This document shows, one piece after another, positions 27,831-37,660 of a stretch of DNA of 64,000 nucleotides (within the stretch, counting starts at the first letter, position 1; every line of letters starts with the position of its first letter). The stretch spans positions 1-64,000 of the forward strand of contig CALWID010000010.1 in NCBI GenBank assembly GCA_944380635.1, in the 5' to 3' direction. Under the pieces are notes generated by a model, which was not told the DNA's origin, did no database searches, and saw only the letters and a program-made list of their open reading frames with translations. The position numbers and the translations under genes were made by a program. The stretch comes from an uncultured Eubacterium sp. (GTDB lineage Bacteria; Bacillota; Clostridia; Oscillospirales; Acutalibacteraceae).

Positions 27831-28080
27831 TATAACTACTCCTTAATATTGTAAATTCACTAATATAAGGCGCAATTATCGACAACACTTAAATACTTTT
27901 CACTCGATACAATCTGCTGCCGTCTAATTGCACCGAGCAAATACCTCGAAAATATAACATAATTATCTGCCTTTCTACTAACAAAATAACACAAACAAAA
28001 TTTAAAAGCAATTATTTTAAAAACAGCCTGCTTAAAATATCGAATATGCGTTAAATTTCGGCTGAAAATCAAAAGCGGCT
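27831..28080. other. Non-coding gap, no recognisable gene
   Basis: AT-rich sequence between the radical SAM gene and the terminator at 28081. A 76-codon minus-strand frame (27860-28090) has no ribosome site or recognisable fold and is not supported. Confidence 0.5.
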
Positions 28081-28130
28081 TGATAAGCAAAAATCACCTC
28101 GGCATTTACCGGGGTGATTTTTGCTTATCA
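28081..28130. terminator. Long bidirectional terminator hairpin
   Basis: A 22-bp stem with one G-T pair and a CATTTA loop; the arms contain A5/T5 tracts, so it can end transcription from either side. Its right arm contains the tetR-type gene's stop codon. Confidence 0.85.
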
Positions 28131-28697
28131 GATTGTATTTGCAAGATTTTCAAGGGCGCTTTTATTAATTGAAAACAGCAAATCCACTATGCTTTCTTCC
28201 TTAACCGAATAATCAGAGCGAATCCACTGCACAATTATGCCAGCGCTGCCGTTTAAAATGTAAGAATAAATGTATTGCTCAAGTTCGCTCGGAAATGTAA
28301 TGTGAAGATTATTAATAAACTGCACTATGGATTGCTGCATAAACCGCGTTCTGAATTCTGTATTCGTTGAAATGAGCAGAGTTCGGAACTGATTGTCATT
28401 TTGCTTTATATACTGAAGAAATGACAATATATATTTATGCGCGCCCGCGTCGTTTTCCTCGCCTATTTTTATCAGGTGCTTTCTTGTGGATTCAAGAATA
28501 TCGTTGCATATCTCATTATAAAGGTCTTTCGGCTCATTATAATGCGCGTAAAAGGTGGAGCGGTTAAGTTCCGCCCTTTCGCACAATTCTTTAACGGATA
28601 TTTTATCAACCGTGTTTTTTTCTCTCAGCAAATCCATCATAGCGTTTTTAAACATTATTTTTGACAGCCGCGTTCTTTGATTATTTTTTGTGTTCAA
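28128..28697 (-). CDS. TetR-family transcriptional regulator
   Basis: 189 residues. The N-terminal HTH spans residues 14-58: ISVKELCERAELNRSTFYAHYNEPKDL. The C-terminal all-helical ligand domain (about 75-185) is of the DhaS/TetR_C_8-like kind found in Firmicutes. Divergent from the L-rhamnose operon across a gap with inverted and direct repeats, so it is the most likely regulator of that operon. This is unlike enteric RhaS/RhaR (AraC family). Confidence 0.88.
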   Translation of the reverse strand: MNTKNNQRTRLSKIMFKNAMMDLLREKNTVDKISVKELCERAELNRSTFYAHYNEPKDLYNEICNDILESTRKHLIKIGEENDAGAHKYILSFLQYIKQNDNQFRTLLISTNTEFRTRFMQQSIVQFINNLHITFPSELEQYIYSYILNGSAGIIVQWIRSDYSVKEESIVDLLFSINKSALENLANTI

Positions 28698-28740
28698 TTA
28701 ATCACCATAGCCTTTCGGTAATATACCGTCAAATTATTTA

Positions 28741-28809
28741 AAAGTGTTGGTTTTATATCAATCATTAAATAAACTGATGATTGTTAAAACAACAAAGTGT
28801 TGGTATGAT
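28741..28809 (+). promoter_or_regulatory. Rhamnose-operon promoter with repeat elements (candidate TetR operator)
   Basis: TTGTTA (28781-28786), 17 bp, TATGAT (28804-28809). Overlapping it is a CAATCAT/ATGATTG inverted repeat (28759-28783), widened by TTTTA/TAAAA, and an 11-bp direct repeat AAAGTGTTGGT at 28741-28751 and 28795-28805, the second copy reaching the -10. Placement suits repression by the divergent TetR-type protein. Confidence 0.6.
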
Positions 28810-28853
28810 GTAATTGTACTAAAAAAACATATTTTTGTCAAGGAGAGGATTTT

Positions 28854-30329
28854 ATGTTTAAGTTTCTAAGCAAACCTGTTTTTCACAGCAGAATAAAAAG
28901 CAGCGATGTAAAAGCAAGTGAAAAATGGCTCGGCTATCTTTTAGGCCCTGCCGGAGCGCTGCTTTTAAACGCTGTTCTCAGTACATATCTTAATGTTTAT
29001 TATACCGATGTGCTGAATTTAACAACCGTCTGGGGCGGAATGTTCCTGACTGTTTTCCCCATAATATCAAAAATTATAGACGCAATCACAAATATTATAA
29101 TGGGATATATTATAGACAGAACTAAAACAAGCGAGGGCAAGGCTCGCCCGTGGATACTTGTATCCGCGCCATTGCTTGCAGTAACGGGCGTATTGCTGTT
29201 TACGGTTCCGTCCGGCAATCAAACGGTTCAGGTTATCTGGGTAATGGTGTCATATAATCTTTTCTATTCCTTTGCGTATACAATATTTAATATGAGCCAC
29301 AACCTTATGGTTCCGCTTTCTACAAGAGATACGGAAAAAAGAGGCACGCTTTCTGTTTTCAATCAGATTACAACAATAATGATGAGCGGAATTATTGTTG
29401 CGCTGATATTCCCTATGGCGGTTATGCCGCTGCTCGGCGTTGATAAATCAAAGTGGATTACCACTATGTGCATTCTTTCTATTCTGGCTCTGCCCCTAAC
29501 TCTTTTAGAGTATTATTTTACAAAAGAAAGGGTAACTCTTGAAGATGCCGATACGCCTAATGAGGAAAAAACGCCGTACAAATTACTTTTAAAGGCTATT
29601 TTTAAAGACAGATATATGGTGTTAATTCTTCTTTATTTTCTTATCTACACCGTTGGGAGCCAGTTTAAAAATCTTGGGCTTGTATATTTTTGCAATTATG
29701 TTTTGGGCACTTATAATGACGGCACCACTCAAACTCTTATATCCGTTGTAGGCGGCATTCCTATGGGTATCGGCATATTCGCCGTGTGGCCGCTTGCAAA
29801 AAAGTTCGGCAAACGAAATCTTACTATGGCGGGCTTTGTGCTTTATGCAATCGGCAGCGGAATATGCTGGATGTTCCCCACAAATATGGTAGTTGTAATT
29901 ATAGGCCAGTTTATTAAAAACATCGGCGGTCTTCCTTGTTCATATGTTTTTATGGCTCTTTTTGCCGATGTTCTTGACCATTTGGAGTGGAAAAATCATT
30001 TCAGGTGCGACGGCGTTGCAATGTCAATTTACAACACAATAGCCGTGGCAAGCGTCGGAATCGTTACAGGCTTGTTTAATATGCTCCTTGCAAAAACGGG
30101 TTATGTGGCTCCGTATTACAACGCGGCGGGTGAACTTGTTGCCGTGCAGAGCGAATCTGTAAAAAGCGCTATAACTTTTTCATTCGTAGGGCTTGAAACA
30201 ATAACCGCAGTTATCCTTGTAATAATTCTTGCGTTTATCCCTGTTGAAAAATATATCAAAAAGGAACAGCAGGAAATTAAGGAAAGAAAGGAAATCGCAA
30301 ATGAGCAAAGCGAAACTGAGCAAAACTAA
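28854..30329 (+). CDS. GPH-family sugar:cation symporter
   Basis: 491 residues, about twelve membrane segments. The MelB-type signature is present: [25 protein letters not shown] (D-x-x-x-D and GkaRPW), with AAGGAGAGG before the ATG. As first gene of a rhamnose operon it probably brings in rhamnose or a rhamnosylated oligosaccharide with H+ or Na+. The C-terminus is charged and cytoplasmic. Substrate is inferred from context. Confidence 0.88.
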   Translation: MFKFLSKPVFHSRIKSSDVKASEKWLGYLLGPAGALLLNAVLSTYLNVYYTDVLNLTTVWGGMFLTVFPIISKIIDAITNIIMGYIIDRTKTSEGKARPWILVSAPLLAVTGVLLFTVPSGNQTVQVIWVMVSYNLFYSFAYTIFNMSHNLMVPLSTRDTEKRGTLSVFNQITTIMMSGIIVALIFPMAVMPLLGVDKSKWITTMCILSILALPLTLLEYYFTKERVTLEDADTPNEEKTPYKLLLKAIFKDRYMVLILLYFLIYTVGSQFKNLGLVYFCNYVLGTYNDGTTQTLISVVGGIPMGIGIFAVWPLAKKFGKRNLTMAGFVLYAIGSGICWMFPTNMVVVIIGQFIKNIGGLPCSYVFMALFADVLDHLEWKNHFRCDGVAMSIYNTIAVASVGIVTGLFNMLLAKTGYVAPYYNAAGELVAVQSESVKSAITFSFVGLETITAVILVIILAFIPVEKYIKKEQQEIKERKEIANEQSETEQN

Positions 30330-31128
30330 AAAAATCATCATAGTTGCCGTATGCGTTTTGGTTTTTCTTGTGCTTTGGTTTATGTTTGTAGGCTATCAGT
30401 GGAGTTGGGGCCCGTTTGTAAAACTGCACGATTACAAGGTTTCTTCTTTGGAAGGCAATTCGCAGCAGTACAGCCTTGATTATGTTGAAACGCAAGACGG
30501 CAGTATTTTGAAAGATAAAAATATAATATTTCTCGGCTCGTCCGTTACTTACGGCTCTGCTTCAAAAGGCGTTACATTTGCAGATTACATAGGCAAGAGA
30601 AACGGCTGTAATGTTATTAAAGAGGCGGTGTCGGGAACAACGCTTGTTGATGAGGGGATTAACTCATATATCAGCAGGCTCAGGAAACTTGATTGCAGTA
30701 ATGCTCAGTTGCTTGTCTGCCAACTTTCAACAAATGACGCAACTCAGAAAAAAGAACTCGGCGAAGTAAGCGATTCTATGAATATTGAGGATTTTGATAC
30801 TCATACGGTAGCAGGCGCTGTTGAATATATTATTGCTTTTTCAAAAGAAAAATGGAATTGCCCCGTCATATTTTATACTAATCCAAAATATGACAGCGAT
30901 AATTACGGCAAAATGGTAGATTTGCTTAATGATATTCAGAAAAAATGGGATATAGGCGTTATAGACCTTTGGAATAACGCAGAATTTAACAATATAACCG
31001 AGCAGCAGAGAACACTTTATATGGCGGATGAAATTCACCCCACTCAGGCTGGGTATCTTGAATGGTGGACTCCGTCAATGGAAAAATACATTATTAATTT
31101 TATGGAGCACTCTAATGAAAGCAATTAA
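30301..31128 (+). CDS. Membrane-anchored SGNH/GDSL hydrolase
   Basis: 275 residues from ATG 30301, overlapping the symporter by 29 bp, with AAAGGAAAT upstream. A single N-terminal hydrophobic anchor (residues 11-32) precedes an SGNH domain: block [12 protein letters not shown] with nucleophile Ser, Asn in LSTNDAT (block III), and Asp/His in [10 protein letters not shown] (block V). Likely an esterase that removes acetyl or similar groups from rhamnose-containing pectic glycans outside the cell. Longer in-frame codons upstream are within the symporter gene. Confidence 0.85.
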   Translation: MSKAKLSKTKKIIIVAVCVLVFLVLWFMFVGYQWSWGPFVKLHDYKVSSLEGNSQQYSLDYVETQDGSILKDKNIIFLGSSVTYGSASKGVTFADYIGKRNGCNVIKEAVSGTTLVDEGINSYISRLRKLDCSNAQLLVCQLSTNDATQKKELGEVSDSMNIEDFDTHTVAGAVEYIIAFSKEKWNCPVIFYTNPKYDSDNYGKMVDLLNDIQKKWDIGVIDLWNNAEFNNITEQQRTLYMADEIHPTQAGYLEWWTPSMEKYIINFMEHSNESN

Positions 31129-33694
31129 TTTAAAAACAGAATACTTAGAAAATCCTCTTGGAATTGATATAAGAAAACCGCGCCTTTTCTGGAATTGCGA
31201 CGGCGGTGTAAGGCAAAGCGCGTATCAGATTATTGCAACCGCGGATAATAAGATAATTCTTGATACGGGCAAGGTAATATCGCCGCAGATGGCGGGGGTG
31301 CCTTTCGGCGCGCAAGCCGGCAGTAAAACAAGAGTTTACTGGAAAGTCAGGCTCTGGGACGAAAACGATAAAGAGGGCGAATGGTCTGAACAGGCATTTT
31401 TTGAAACCGCGTTTTTAAATCCTGCTGAGTGGAAAGCAAAATGGATTACCGGCAATTATTCGCCTGAAAGCAAAAATAAGGAACTTCTTCCTTTTATCGG
31501 GAAAAAAATAAAGCGTTATCCCGTTGATTGTTTTTGTAAGGAATTTTCTGTTGCCGGCATTGAAAACGCAAGGCTTTATATTACGGCATGCGGCTTGTAT
31601 GAGGCGTATATAAACGGCAAAAAAATCGGAAATTACATATTAACTCCCGGTCATACCGATTACAACAAGCGCGTGCAGTATCAAACATATGATGTTACGG
31701 AACTTTTGAATATAGGTAAAAATAAAATTGAAATAATGCTTGCGGACGGCTGGTACCGCGGCAGTACAGGCGGTTGGGGTATACGCAATCAATACGGCTA
31801 TGAAACAAAACTTATTTGCCAACTTGAGCAGAACGGTAATGTTATACTTGTTTCAGATGACAGTTGGAAATGGTCAAATGACGGCCCTATTCGCTTTGCC
31901 GATAATCAGGACGGCGAAATTTTTGATTCACGAATGAAGCCGTCTTATTCAGGCAAAGCAAAACTTACAACACATAAAGTTGTTCCCGTATGCTCAAATA
32001 ATGTGCCTGTCCTTGAGCATGAAAGATTGAATGATCCAAAACTTATCATTACTCCGAAAGGGAAAAAACTGCTTGATTTCGGGCAGAATATTGCGGGTTA
32101 TGTTGAGTTTGATTGTAATGCAAAAGAGGGGCAGAAGATTTATCTCCGGTTTGGAGAATTGATTGATGAAAACGGAGAACTTACGCTTAAAAATATCCAA
32201 ACATCGGCAAACGGCTATACATCGCCTCATCAGGAGGTTAAATATATTTGTTCAAACGGAAGAAATCATTATAAAACGCGATTTGCCGTTTTTGGTTTTC
32301 AGTATGTGCTTGTTGATTCCGATGTTCAGTGGAGCGCGAAGGACTTTACCGCCGTTGCCGTGTATTCTGATTTGGAGCGCACGGGGTGGTTTGAAAGTTC
32401 TAATACGCTTCTTAATAAGTTTGTTGAAAACACAGTGTGGTCCGCAAAGAATAATTTTCTTGATATACCTACAGACTGCCCTACAAGGGAACGCCACGGC
32501 TGGAGCGGGGACGCGCAGATTTTTTGTAAAACGGCATGTTATCTTTTTGATTTTAACGCTTTTGCTCAGAAATATCTGAATGATTTATATGACTGGCAAA
32601 AGCCAAACGGCAAACTTCCGCAGATTGCACCGGCAGGCGGTATTGATTTTTATATGCAGGTTATGAACGGTTCCGTCGGCTGGTCGGACGCGGGCGTGCT
32701 TATGCCGTATAATTTGTGGAAACAGACCGGCGATAAGGCTGTTCTTAAAAAATACTGGAGCGGTATGGTTAAATACGCAGAATTTATGAAAAAACGATGC
32801 GGCAGGAAAACGCCGCTTTCAGAGCCAATCGGTATTCATGGAAAGGCGCGCAGATATTTGGTAAATATCGGGCAGTCCTACGGTGAATGGGCAGAACCTG
32901 CCGATGTTCATCCTAATAAAATGACGGATATGATTTTGCCCCACCCTGAAGAGTCAACGGTATATACCGCATATATTATGGGGATTATGGCGGAGATTGC
33001 AAATGCGCTCGGTAAAACAGATATGGCAAAAAATTACCGCGATTTTTCCGAAAAAGTAAAAAAATCATATCGGGCAATGCGCAGGCTTGATAAATTTACG
33101 CTTGATACAGACAGGCAGGCAAGTCTTGTTCGCCCGCTTTATATGAATTTGCTTGACGAAAAGCAGGCGGATTTTGCTAAAAAAAGACTTGTTAAAGCGC
33201 TTGATAATTACGGCTGGCGCCTCGGCACGGGATTTCTTTCAACTCCGTTTATTTTGTCCGTGCTTGCAGATATAGATATTGAATATGCCTATAAACTGCT
33301 TGAAAACGAGGAAATGCCCGGCTGGCTCTTTATGCCGAAATCGGGCGCAAACACTATTTGGGAATCGTGGGAAGGCACAGCGGCGCAGGGCGGTATAGCG
33401 TCCTTAAACCACTATTCAAAGGGCGCGGTGTGTGAATGGCTGTTCAGTTCAATGTGCGGCATACAGGTTAACGGAGAAAATCACTTTGTAATTAAACCTA
33501 TGCCCGGCGGGCACTTTACTTATGCAAAAGCGCTGTATAAAAGCATTTTCGGCAAAGTTTATTCAGGCTGGAAAAAGGAAAACGGCAAATATGTTTACGA
33601 AATAGAAATTCCCGCCAACACCACGGCGGAAATTATATTGCCAAACAGTGCGGCCGAAACCGTAACGGCGGGCAGTTACAGATTTGAAATCTGA
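31115..33694 (+). CDS. Alpha-L-rhamnosidase (GH78)
   Basis: 859 residues from ATG 31115, overlapping the hydrolase by 14 bp. GH78 architecture: N-terminal beta domains (NPLGIDIRKPRLFW start), the carbohydrate-binding-like ARLYITACGLYEAYINGKKIG region, then the (alpha/alpha)6 barrel with DCPTRERHGWSGDAQIF (catalytic acid region) and NTIWESWEG. No signal peptide, so it acts in the cytoplasm on imported rhamnosides, releasing L-rhamnose for the isomerase downstream. Confidence 0.93.
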   Translation: MKAINLKTEYLENPLGIDIRKPRLFWNCDGGVRQSAYQIIATADNKIILDTGKVISPQMAGVPFGAQAGSKTRVYWKVRLWDENDKEGEWSEQAFFETAFLNPAEWKAKWITGNYSPESKNKELLPFIGKKIKRYPVDCFCKEFSVAGIENARLYITACGLYEAYINGKKIGNYILTPGHTDYNKRVQYQTYDVTELLNIGKNKIEIMLADGWYRGSTGGWGIRNQYGYETKLICQLEQNGNVILVSDDSWKWSNDGPIRFADNQDGEIFDSRMKPSYSGKAKLTTHKVVPVCSNNVPVLEHERLNDPKLIITPKGKKLLDFGQNIAGYVEFDCNAKEGQKIYLRFGELIDENGELTLKNIQTSANGYTSPHQEVKYICSNGRNHYKTRFAVFGFQYVLVDSDVQWSAKDFTAVAVYSDLERTGWFESSNTLLNKFVENTVWSAKNNFLDIPTDCPTRERHGWSGDAQIFCKTACYLFDFNAFAQKYLNDLYDWQKPNGKLPQIAPAGGIDFYMQVMNGSVGWSDAGVLMPYNLWKQTGDKAVLKKYWSGMVKYAEFMKKRCGRKTPLSEPIGIHGKARRYLVNIGQSYGEWAEPADVHPNKMTDMILPHPEESTVYTAYIMGIMAEIANALGKTDMAKNYRDFSEKVKKSYRAMRRLDKFTLDTDRQASLVRPLYMNLLDEKQADFAKKRLVKALDNYGWRLGTGFLSTPFILSVLADIDIEYAYKLLENEEMPGWLFMPKSGANTIWESWEGTAAQGGIASLNHYSKGAVCEWLFSSMCGIQVNGENHFVIKPMPGGHFTYAKALYKSIFGKVYSGWKKENGKYVYEIEIPANTTAEIILPNSAAETVTAGSYRFEI

Positions 33695-33747
33695 TTATAT
33701 AAATTATTTACGGTAATTTTAAATTTTACTTACAGGAGGAATCAGTT

Positions 33748-34764
33748 GTGAAAATATGTATAATAGGCGGCACAGGACTTTTGGGCAGTCAGGGTGCGAA
33801 GGAGTTAATATCAAGAGGTCATCAGGTTAAGGCAATTGCGCTGCCGCCTCTTCCTCAGGGCGCGGTTTTGCCGCCTGAAATGGAAATTGAGTACGGCAAC
33901 TACCTTGAAATGTCTGATGAAGAGATTGCAAAAATGTTCAGCGGCTGCGAGGGATTTGTTTTTGCTGCCGGCGTTGATGAAAGAGTGGAAGGCCCCGCGC
34001 CTATTTATGATTTGTATAAAAAATATAATATTGACCCGATTTACCGCCTTTTAAAAATAGCAAAAGAGTGCGGAATAAAACACACGGTTGTGCTCGGCTC
34101 ATATTTTTCTTATTTTGCAAAGGCAAGGCCGCAGATGAAATTAACAGAATATCATCCGTATATTCGTTCAAGAATAGACCAGGAAAAAGCCGCTATGTCT
34201 TTTGCCGGTGATGATTTCAGCGTGGCGGTTCTTGAACTGCCGTATATCTTCGGTACTCAGCCGGGAAGAAAGCCCGTTTGGGTGTTCCTTGTGGAAAGTA
34301 TCAGAAAAATGCCGGGGGTTACTATGTGGCCCAAAGGCGGCTCTACTATGGTAACCGTTAAGCAGGTGGGCCAGGCTATTGCAGGCGCTATTGAAAGAAA
34401 TAAGGGCGGCAACTGCTATCCAATCGGTTATTACAACCTTACATGGAAAGAAATGCTTAAAATATGCCATAAATATTTAGGCTGCCCAAACAAAAAAATC
34501 ATAACCATTCCAAATTGGATGTACGCAATGGCAGGTAAAAATCTTGTTAAGCAGCAGAAAAAGCAGGGAATACAGGGCGGTCTTGAAATGGTTAAGTTTA
34601 CCGAACTTCAATGTTCCAATCAGTTTATTGATAAGGAACTCGGCAGTGTTCCGCTCGGCGTTGAGCCGGATGATATTGACGCCGCAATAGGGGATAGTAT
34701 AAAACTCTGCGTTGATATTCTGGACGGCAAAGCGAAAAATATTGTGGCAATGAAAGGCGAATGA
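33748..34764 (+). CDS. NAD(P)-binding SDR/epimerase-like protein
   Basis: 338 residues, GTG start with AGGAGGA 7 bp upstream. N-terminal Rossmann motif IIGGTGLLGSQG (GxxGxxG). An atypical SDR: the YxxxK pair of classical members is not obvious in place (a Tyr occurs in SYFSYFAKARP). Substrate unknown. It overlaps the next SDR gene by 4 bp; the two look like a functional pair inside the rhamnose operon. Confidence 0.72.
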   Translation: MKICIIGGTGLLGSQGAKELISRGHQVKAIALPPLPQGAVLPPEMEIEYGNYLEMSDEEIAKMFSGCEGFVFAAGVDERVEGPAPIYDLYKKYNIDPIYRLLKIAKECGIKHTVVLGSYFSYFAKARPQMKLTEYHPYIRSRIDQEKAAMSFAGDDFSVAVLELPYIFGTQPGRKPVWVFLVESIRKMPGVTMWPKGGSTMVTVKQVGQAIAGAIERNKGGNCYPIGYYNLTWKEMLKICHKYLGCPNKKIITIPNWMYAMAGKNLVKQQKKQGIQGGLEMVKFTELQCSNQFIDKELGSVPLGVEPDDIDAAIGDSIKLCVDILDGKAKNIVAMKGE

Positions 34765-36290
34765 TAATGGAAAAGAAAACGGTGTTTTTAACAGGCGCCT
34801 GCGGCGGTATGGGTATTCAGGGCCTTATGAGAATGATTAAGGATACCGATACCTATAATACCCTGATTTTGGTGCGGGACAGCGAAAAAAACAGAAACAT
34901 CCTCAAAGATTATATGAATATCAGCGGGCTGGAAATTGTTTGGGGCGACCTTAATGATTACGATATTGTCTATAAATGCGTAGAAAAGTCTGATTTGATT
35001 TTGCATGTAGCGGCATTCGTATCTCCCAAAGCGGATTATTTTCCCAAAAAAGCAATGCAGGTAAATTACGGCTCCACAAAAAATCTCATCACCGCAGTTA
35101 AAGAGCAAAACAGGGCGGATGAGGTCAAGTTTGTGTATATCGGAACGGTAGCCGAAACGGGGGACCGTATGCCGCCTATCCACTGGGGCAGAGTGGGCGA
35201 CCCGATTAAACCGAGTATGTTTGATTACTATGCGGTATCAAAGGTTGCCGCTGAAAGATATGTTATTGAAAGCGGGCTTAAATACTGGGTATCTCTGCGC
35301 CAAACGGGAATAATCGGAAATGCTATGAGCGAAATCCGCGACGCCATTATGTTCCATAACTGTTATGATAATGTGCTTGAATATGTTTCAGACCGGGACA
35401 GCGGTGTGCTTTTGAGAAATCTTGCCTATCAGGACGCAACTGATACAATGGAAGACGGATTTTGGGGGCATATATACAATATAGGCGGCGGCGAAAAATG
35501 CAGAGTTTCAACCGCCGCAATGTTTGAAAGGCTTTACGGCGATATAGGCATTAAAGATTTGTCTTTGATACTAAAGCCGAAAATGCAGGCAACAAGGAAT
35601 TTTCACGGCCATTATTACCTTGACAGCGATAAACTTGAGCATTTCGTTCATTTCCAAAGGGATTCTATGGAATATTATTATGAGGCGTATCTAAAAGGTC
35701 TCGGCGCTACGGCAGAAGTTGCAAAGGTAATGTGTAAAATACCCGGCGGCGAACGGCTTATGGCAACTGTTATGGGCAATATGTTCAATAAACTTGCAGA
35801 GGGCGAGCACGGCACAAAGTATTTTATTGAAAACAATCTTGAAGATAAAATAGAGGCTTATTGGGGCAGCCGAAAAGCCTGGGAAAAACTGCCTGATAAT
35901 TATAATGATTTCAATCATTTCTTTGACTGGGATAAAAAGATAATTCTTGACCACGGCTATGACGAAACAAAACCCGAAAGCGAACTTAATTTAGATGATG
36001 TAAAAGGCGCTGCAAAATTCAGGGGCGGCGAATGCCTGTCATCAAAAATGAAAAAAGGGGACTGGACTACACCGCTTGAATTTAAATGCGCTTTCGACCA
36101 CACCTTTAAAGCAAGCCCGCGCCTTATATTAGAGGGCGGCCATTGGTGTGATGAATGTGAGCGTAAAAGTTGGAATTACGGGCAGCGCGCAAAAGTTGAC
36201 CCGTTTTTTGCACAGGTATGGAAACCGCTTCACGGTGATGATGAATTAAGGGAATATCCAAAAGAAGTATCGGAGTTTGATGTAATATGA
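34761..36290 (+). CDS. Extended SDR/epimerase-like protein with extra C-terminal domain
   Basis: 509 residues, overlapping its neighbour by ATGA. Residues 5-310 are a 3-beta-HSD/epimerase-type SDR: TGACGGMGIQG nucleotide loop, DYYAVSKVAAERYV with the catalytic YxxxK. An additional C-terminal part of about 180 residues contains GGHWCDECERKSW with a CxxC that could bind metal. Not part of the textbook rhamnose pathway; its place between rhamnosidase and kinase suggests processing of a modified rhamnose or aglycone. Confidence 0.75.
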   Translation: MIMEKKTVFLTGACGGMGIQGLMRMIKDTDTYNTLILVRDSEKNRNILKDYMNISGLEIVWGDLNDYDIVYKCVEKSDLILHVAAFVSPKADYFPKKAMQVNYGSTKNLITAVKEQNRADEVKFVYIGTVAETGDRMPPIHWGRVGDPIKPSMFDYYAVSKVAAERYVIESGLKYWVSLRQTGIIGNAMSEIRDAIMFHNCYDNVLEYVSDRDSGVLLRNLAYQDATDTMEDGFWGHIYNIGGGEKCRVSTAAMFERLYGDIGIKDLSLILKPKMQATRNFHGHYYLDSDKLEHFVHFQRDSMEYYYEAYLKGLGATAEVAKVMCKIPGGERLMATVMGNMFNKLAEGEHGTKYFIENNLEDKIEAYWGSRKAWEKLPDNYNDFNHFFDWDKKIILDHGYDETKPESELNLDDVKGAAKFRGGECLSSKMKKGDWTTPLEFKCAFDHTFKASPRLILEGGHWCDECERKSWNYGQRAKVDPFFAQVWKPLHGDDELREYPKEVSEFDVI

Positions 36291-37660
36291 TATATCATTT
36301 GGCGGTAGACATCGGCGCTTCAAGCGGCAGAACTATTTTAGGTTTTGTTGACGGCGGCAAACTTAAACTTGAAGAGGTATACCGATTTGAAAATTACATA
36401 AAAAAAGATAACGGCGTTCTTGTTTGGGATATAAATCATTTGTTAAGCGAAGTGAAAAAGGGTATCGCAAAGTGCGGCGAATCAGGCAAAATCCCTAAAA
36501 CGGTTGCAATAGATACCTGGGGCGTTGATTATGTTTTGATTGATGAAAACGGCGGCGAAATTTTGCCGGCTGTTTCATATCGTGATAACAGAACTCATTT
36601 TGTTCAAAAAGAGATTTCAAAACTCATCACCCAAAAGGAACTTTATAAAAGAACGGGCATACAAAATCAAGATTTCAATACCGTTTATCAATTGTATTGC
36701 GATAAAAAATCAGGAAAACTCAGCAAAGCAAAGCATTTTCTGATGATTCCGGATTATATTGCGTATAAACTTACTGGCATAATGAAAAACGAATACACAA
36801 ACGCCACAACTACTAATCTTGTAAATGCAAAAACAAAAACATGGGATTACGAGATTATTGAGCGGCTTGGGATAAATAAAGAAATTTTTCTTGAATTATC
36901 GCAGCCTAAAACAGAAATAGGCAGTTTTAACGAAGAAACAAAAAGTGAAATCGGTTTTGACTGTAAGGTAATCTGTGCGGCAAGCCACGATACCGCAAGC
37001 GCCGTTTGCGCCTGCCCTTTAAGCGATAATTCGGTTTATATTTCTTCAGGCACCTGGTCGCTCATAGGCGCCGAAACCTCAGCGCCTGTTTTAACGGATG
37101 AGGCAATGGGCGCAAATTTCACAAATGAGGGCGGAATTAATTACCGTTATCGCTTTCTTAAAAACATTATGGGAATGTGGCTTTTTCAGAATATCCGCAG
37201 AAATCTTGATAATAAATTTACATACGACGATATGATGAATCTTGCAATGCAAAGCGGTTATTGCAAAAAAATCAACCCCAACGCGCCTGAATTTATCGCT
37301 CCGGAAAATATGATTGACGCTGTAAAAAAATATCTCAACGACGACTGCCTGTCGCTGGACAGCGTTATAAATTCCGTTTACCATTCCCTTGCTCAAAGTT
37401 ATGCTGACGCTGTTTCTGAAATAGAAAAAATAAGCGGCAAAAAAATTGATTCCGTTAATATTGTCGGCGGGGGTTCAAAGGACAGATATTTAAACGCCCT
37501 CACAAAGCAATATACAGGCAAAAAGGTTTTCGCAGGGCCTGTTGAGGCAACCGCCGCAGGCAATATAATCTGCCAGTTAATGTATGCTGATAAAAATCTT
37601 ACTTTAAATAAGGCAAGGGAACTTGTGAAAAAATCATTTGATATTAAGGAGGTATATTGA
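36287..37660 (+). CDS. rhaB: Rhamnulokinase
   Basis: 457 residues of the FGGY kinase family. Phosphorylates L-rhamnulose to L-rhamnulose-1-phosphate. Motifs: AVDIGASSGRTILG phosphate-1 loop, IDTWGVDYVLID catalytic region (Asp), SSGTWSLIGAE (typical of rhamnulokinases) and the adenosine-binding NIVGGGSKDRYLNAL. Overlaps the SDR gene by 4 bp and touches rhaA. Confidence 0.93.
   Translation: MIYHLAVDIGASSGRTILGFVDGGKLKLEEVYRFENYIKKDNGVLVWDINHLLSEVKKGIAKCGESGKIPKTVAIDTWGVDYVLIDENGGEILPAVSYRDNRTHFVQKEISKLITQKELYKRTGIQNQDFNTVYQLYCDKKSGKLSKAKHFLMIPDYIAYKLTGIMKNEYTNATTTNLVNAKTKTWDYEIIERLGINKEIFLELSQPKTEIGSFNEETKSEIGFDCKVICAASHDTASAVCACPLSDNSVYISSGTWSLIGAETSAPVLTDEAMGANFTNEGGINYRYRFLKNIMGMWLFQNIRRNLDNKFTYDDMMNLAMQSGYCKKINPNAPEFIAPENMIDAVKKYLNDDCLSLDSVINSVYHSLAQSYADAVSEIEKISGKKIDSVNIVGGGSKDRYLNALTKQYTGKKVFAGPVEATAAGNIICQLMYADKNLTLNKARELVKKSFDIKEVY

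Noticed and set aside
27860..28090. 76-codon minus-strand open frame
   Set aside because: No ribosome site, no recognisable fold, and it runs into the long terminator hairpin.
20573..28700. Integration of a mobile element at tRNA-Thr
   Set aside because: No copy of the tRNA 3' end and no integrase gene was found within the interval; only the location suggests it.
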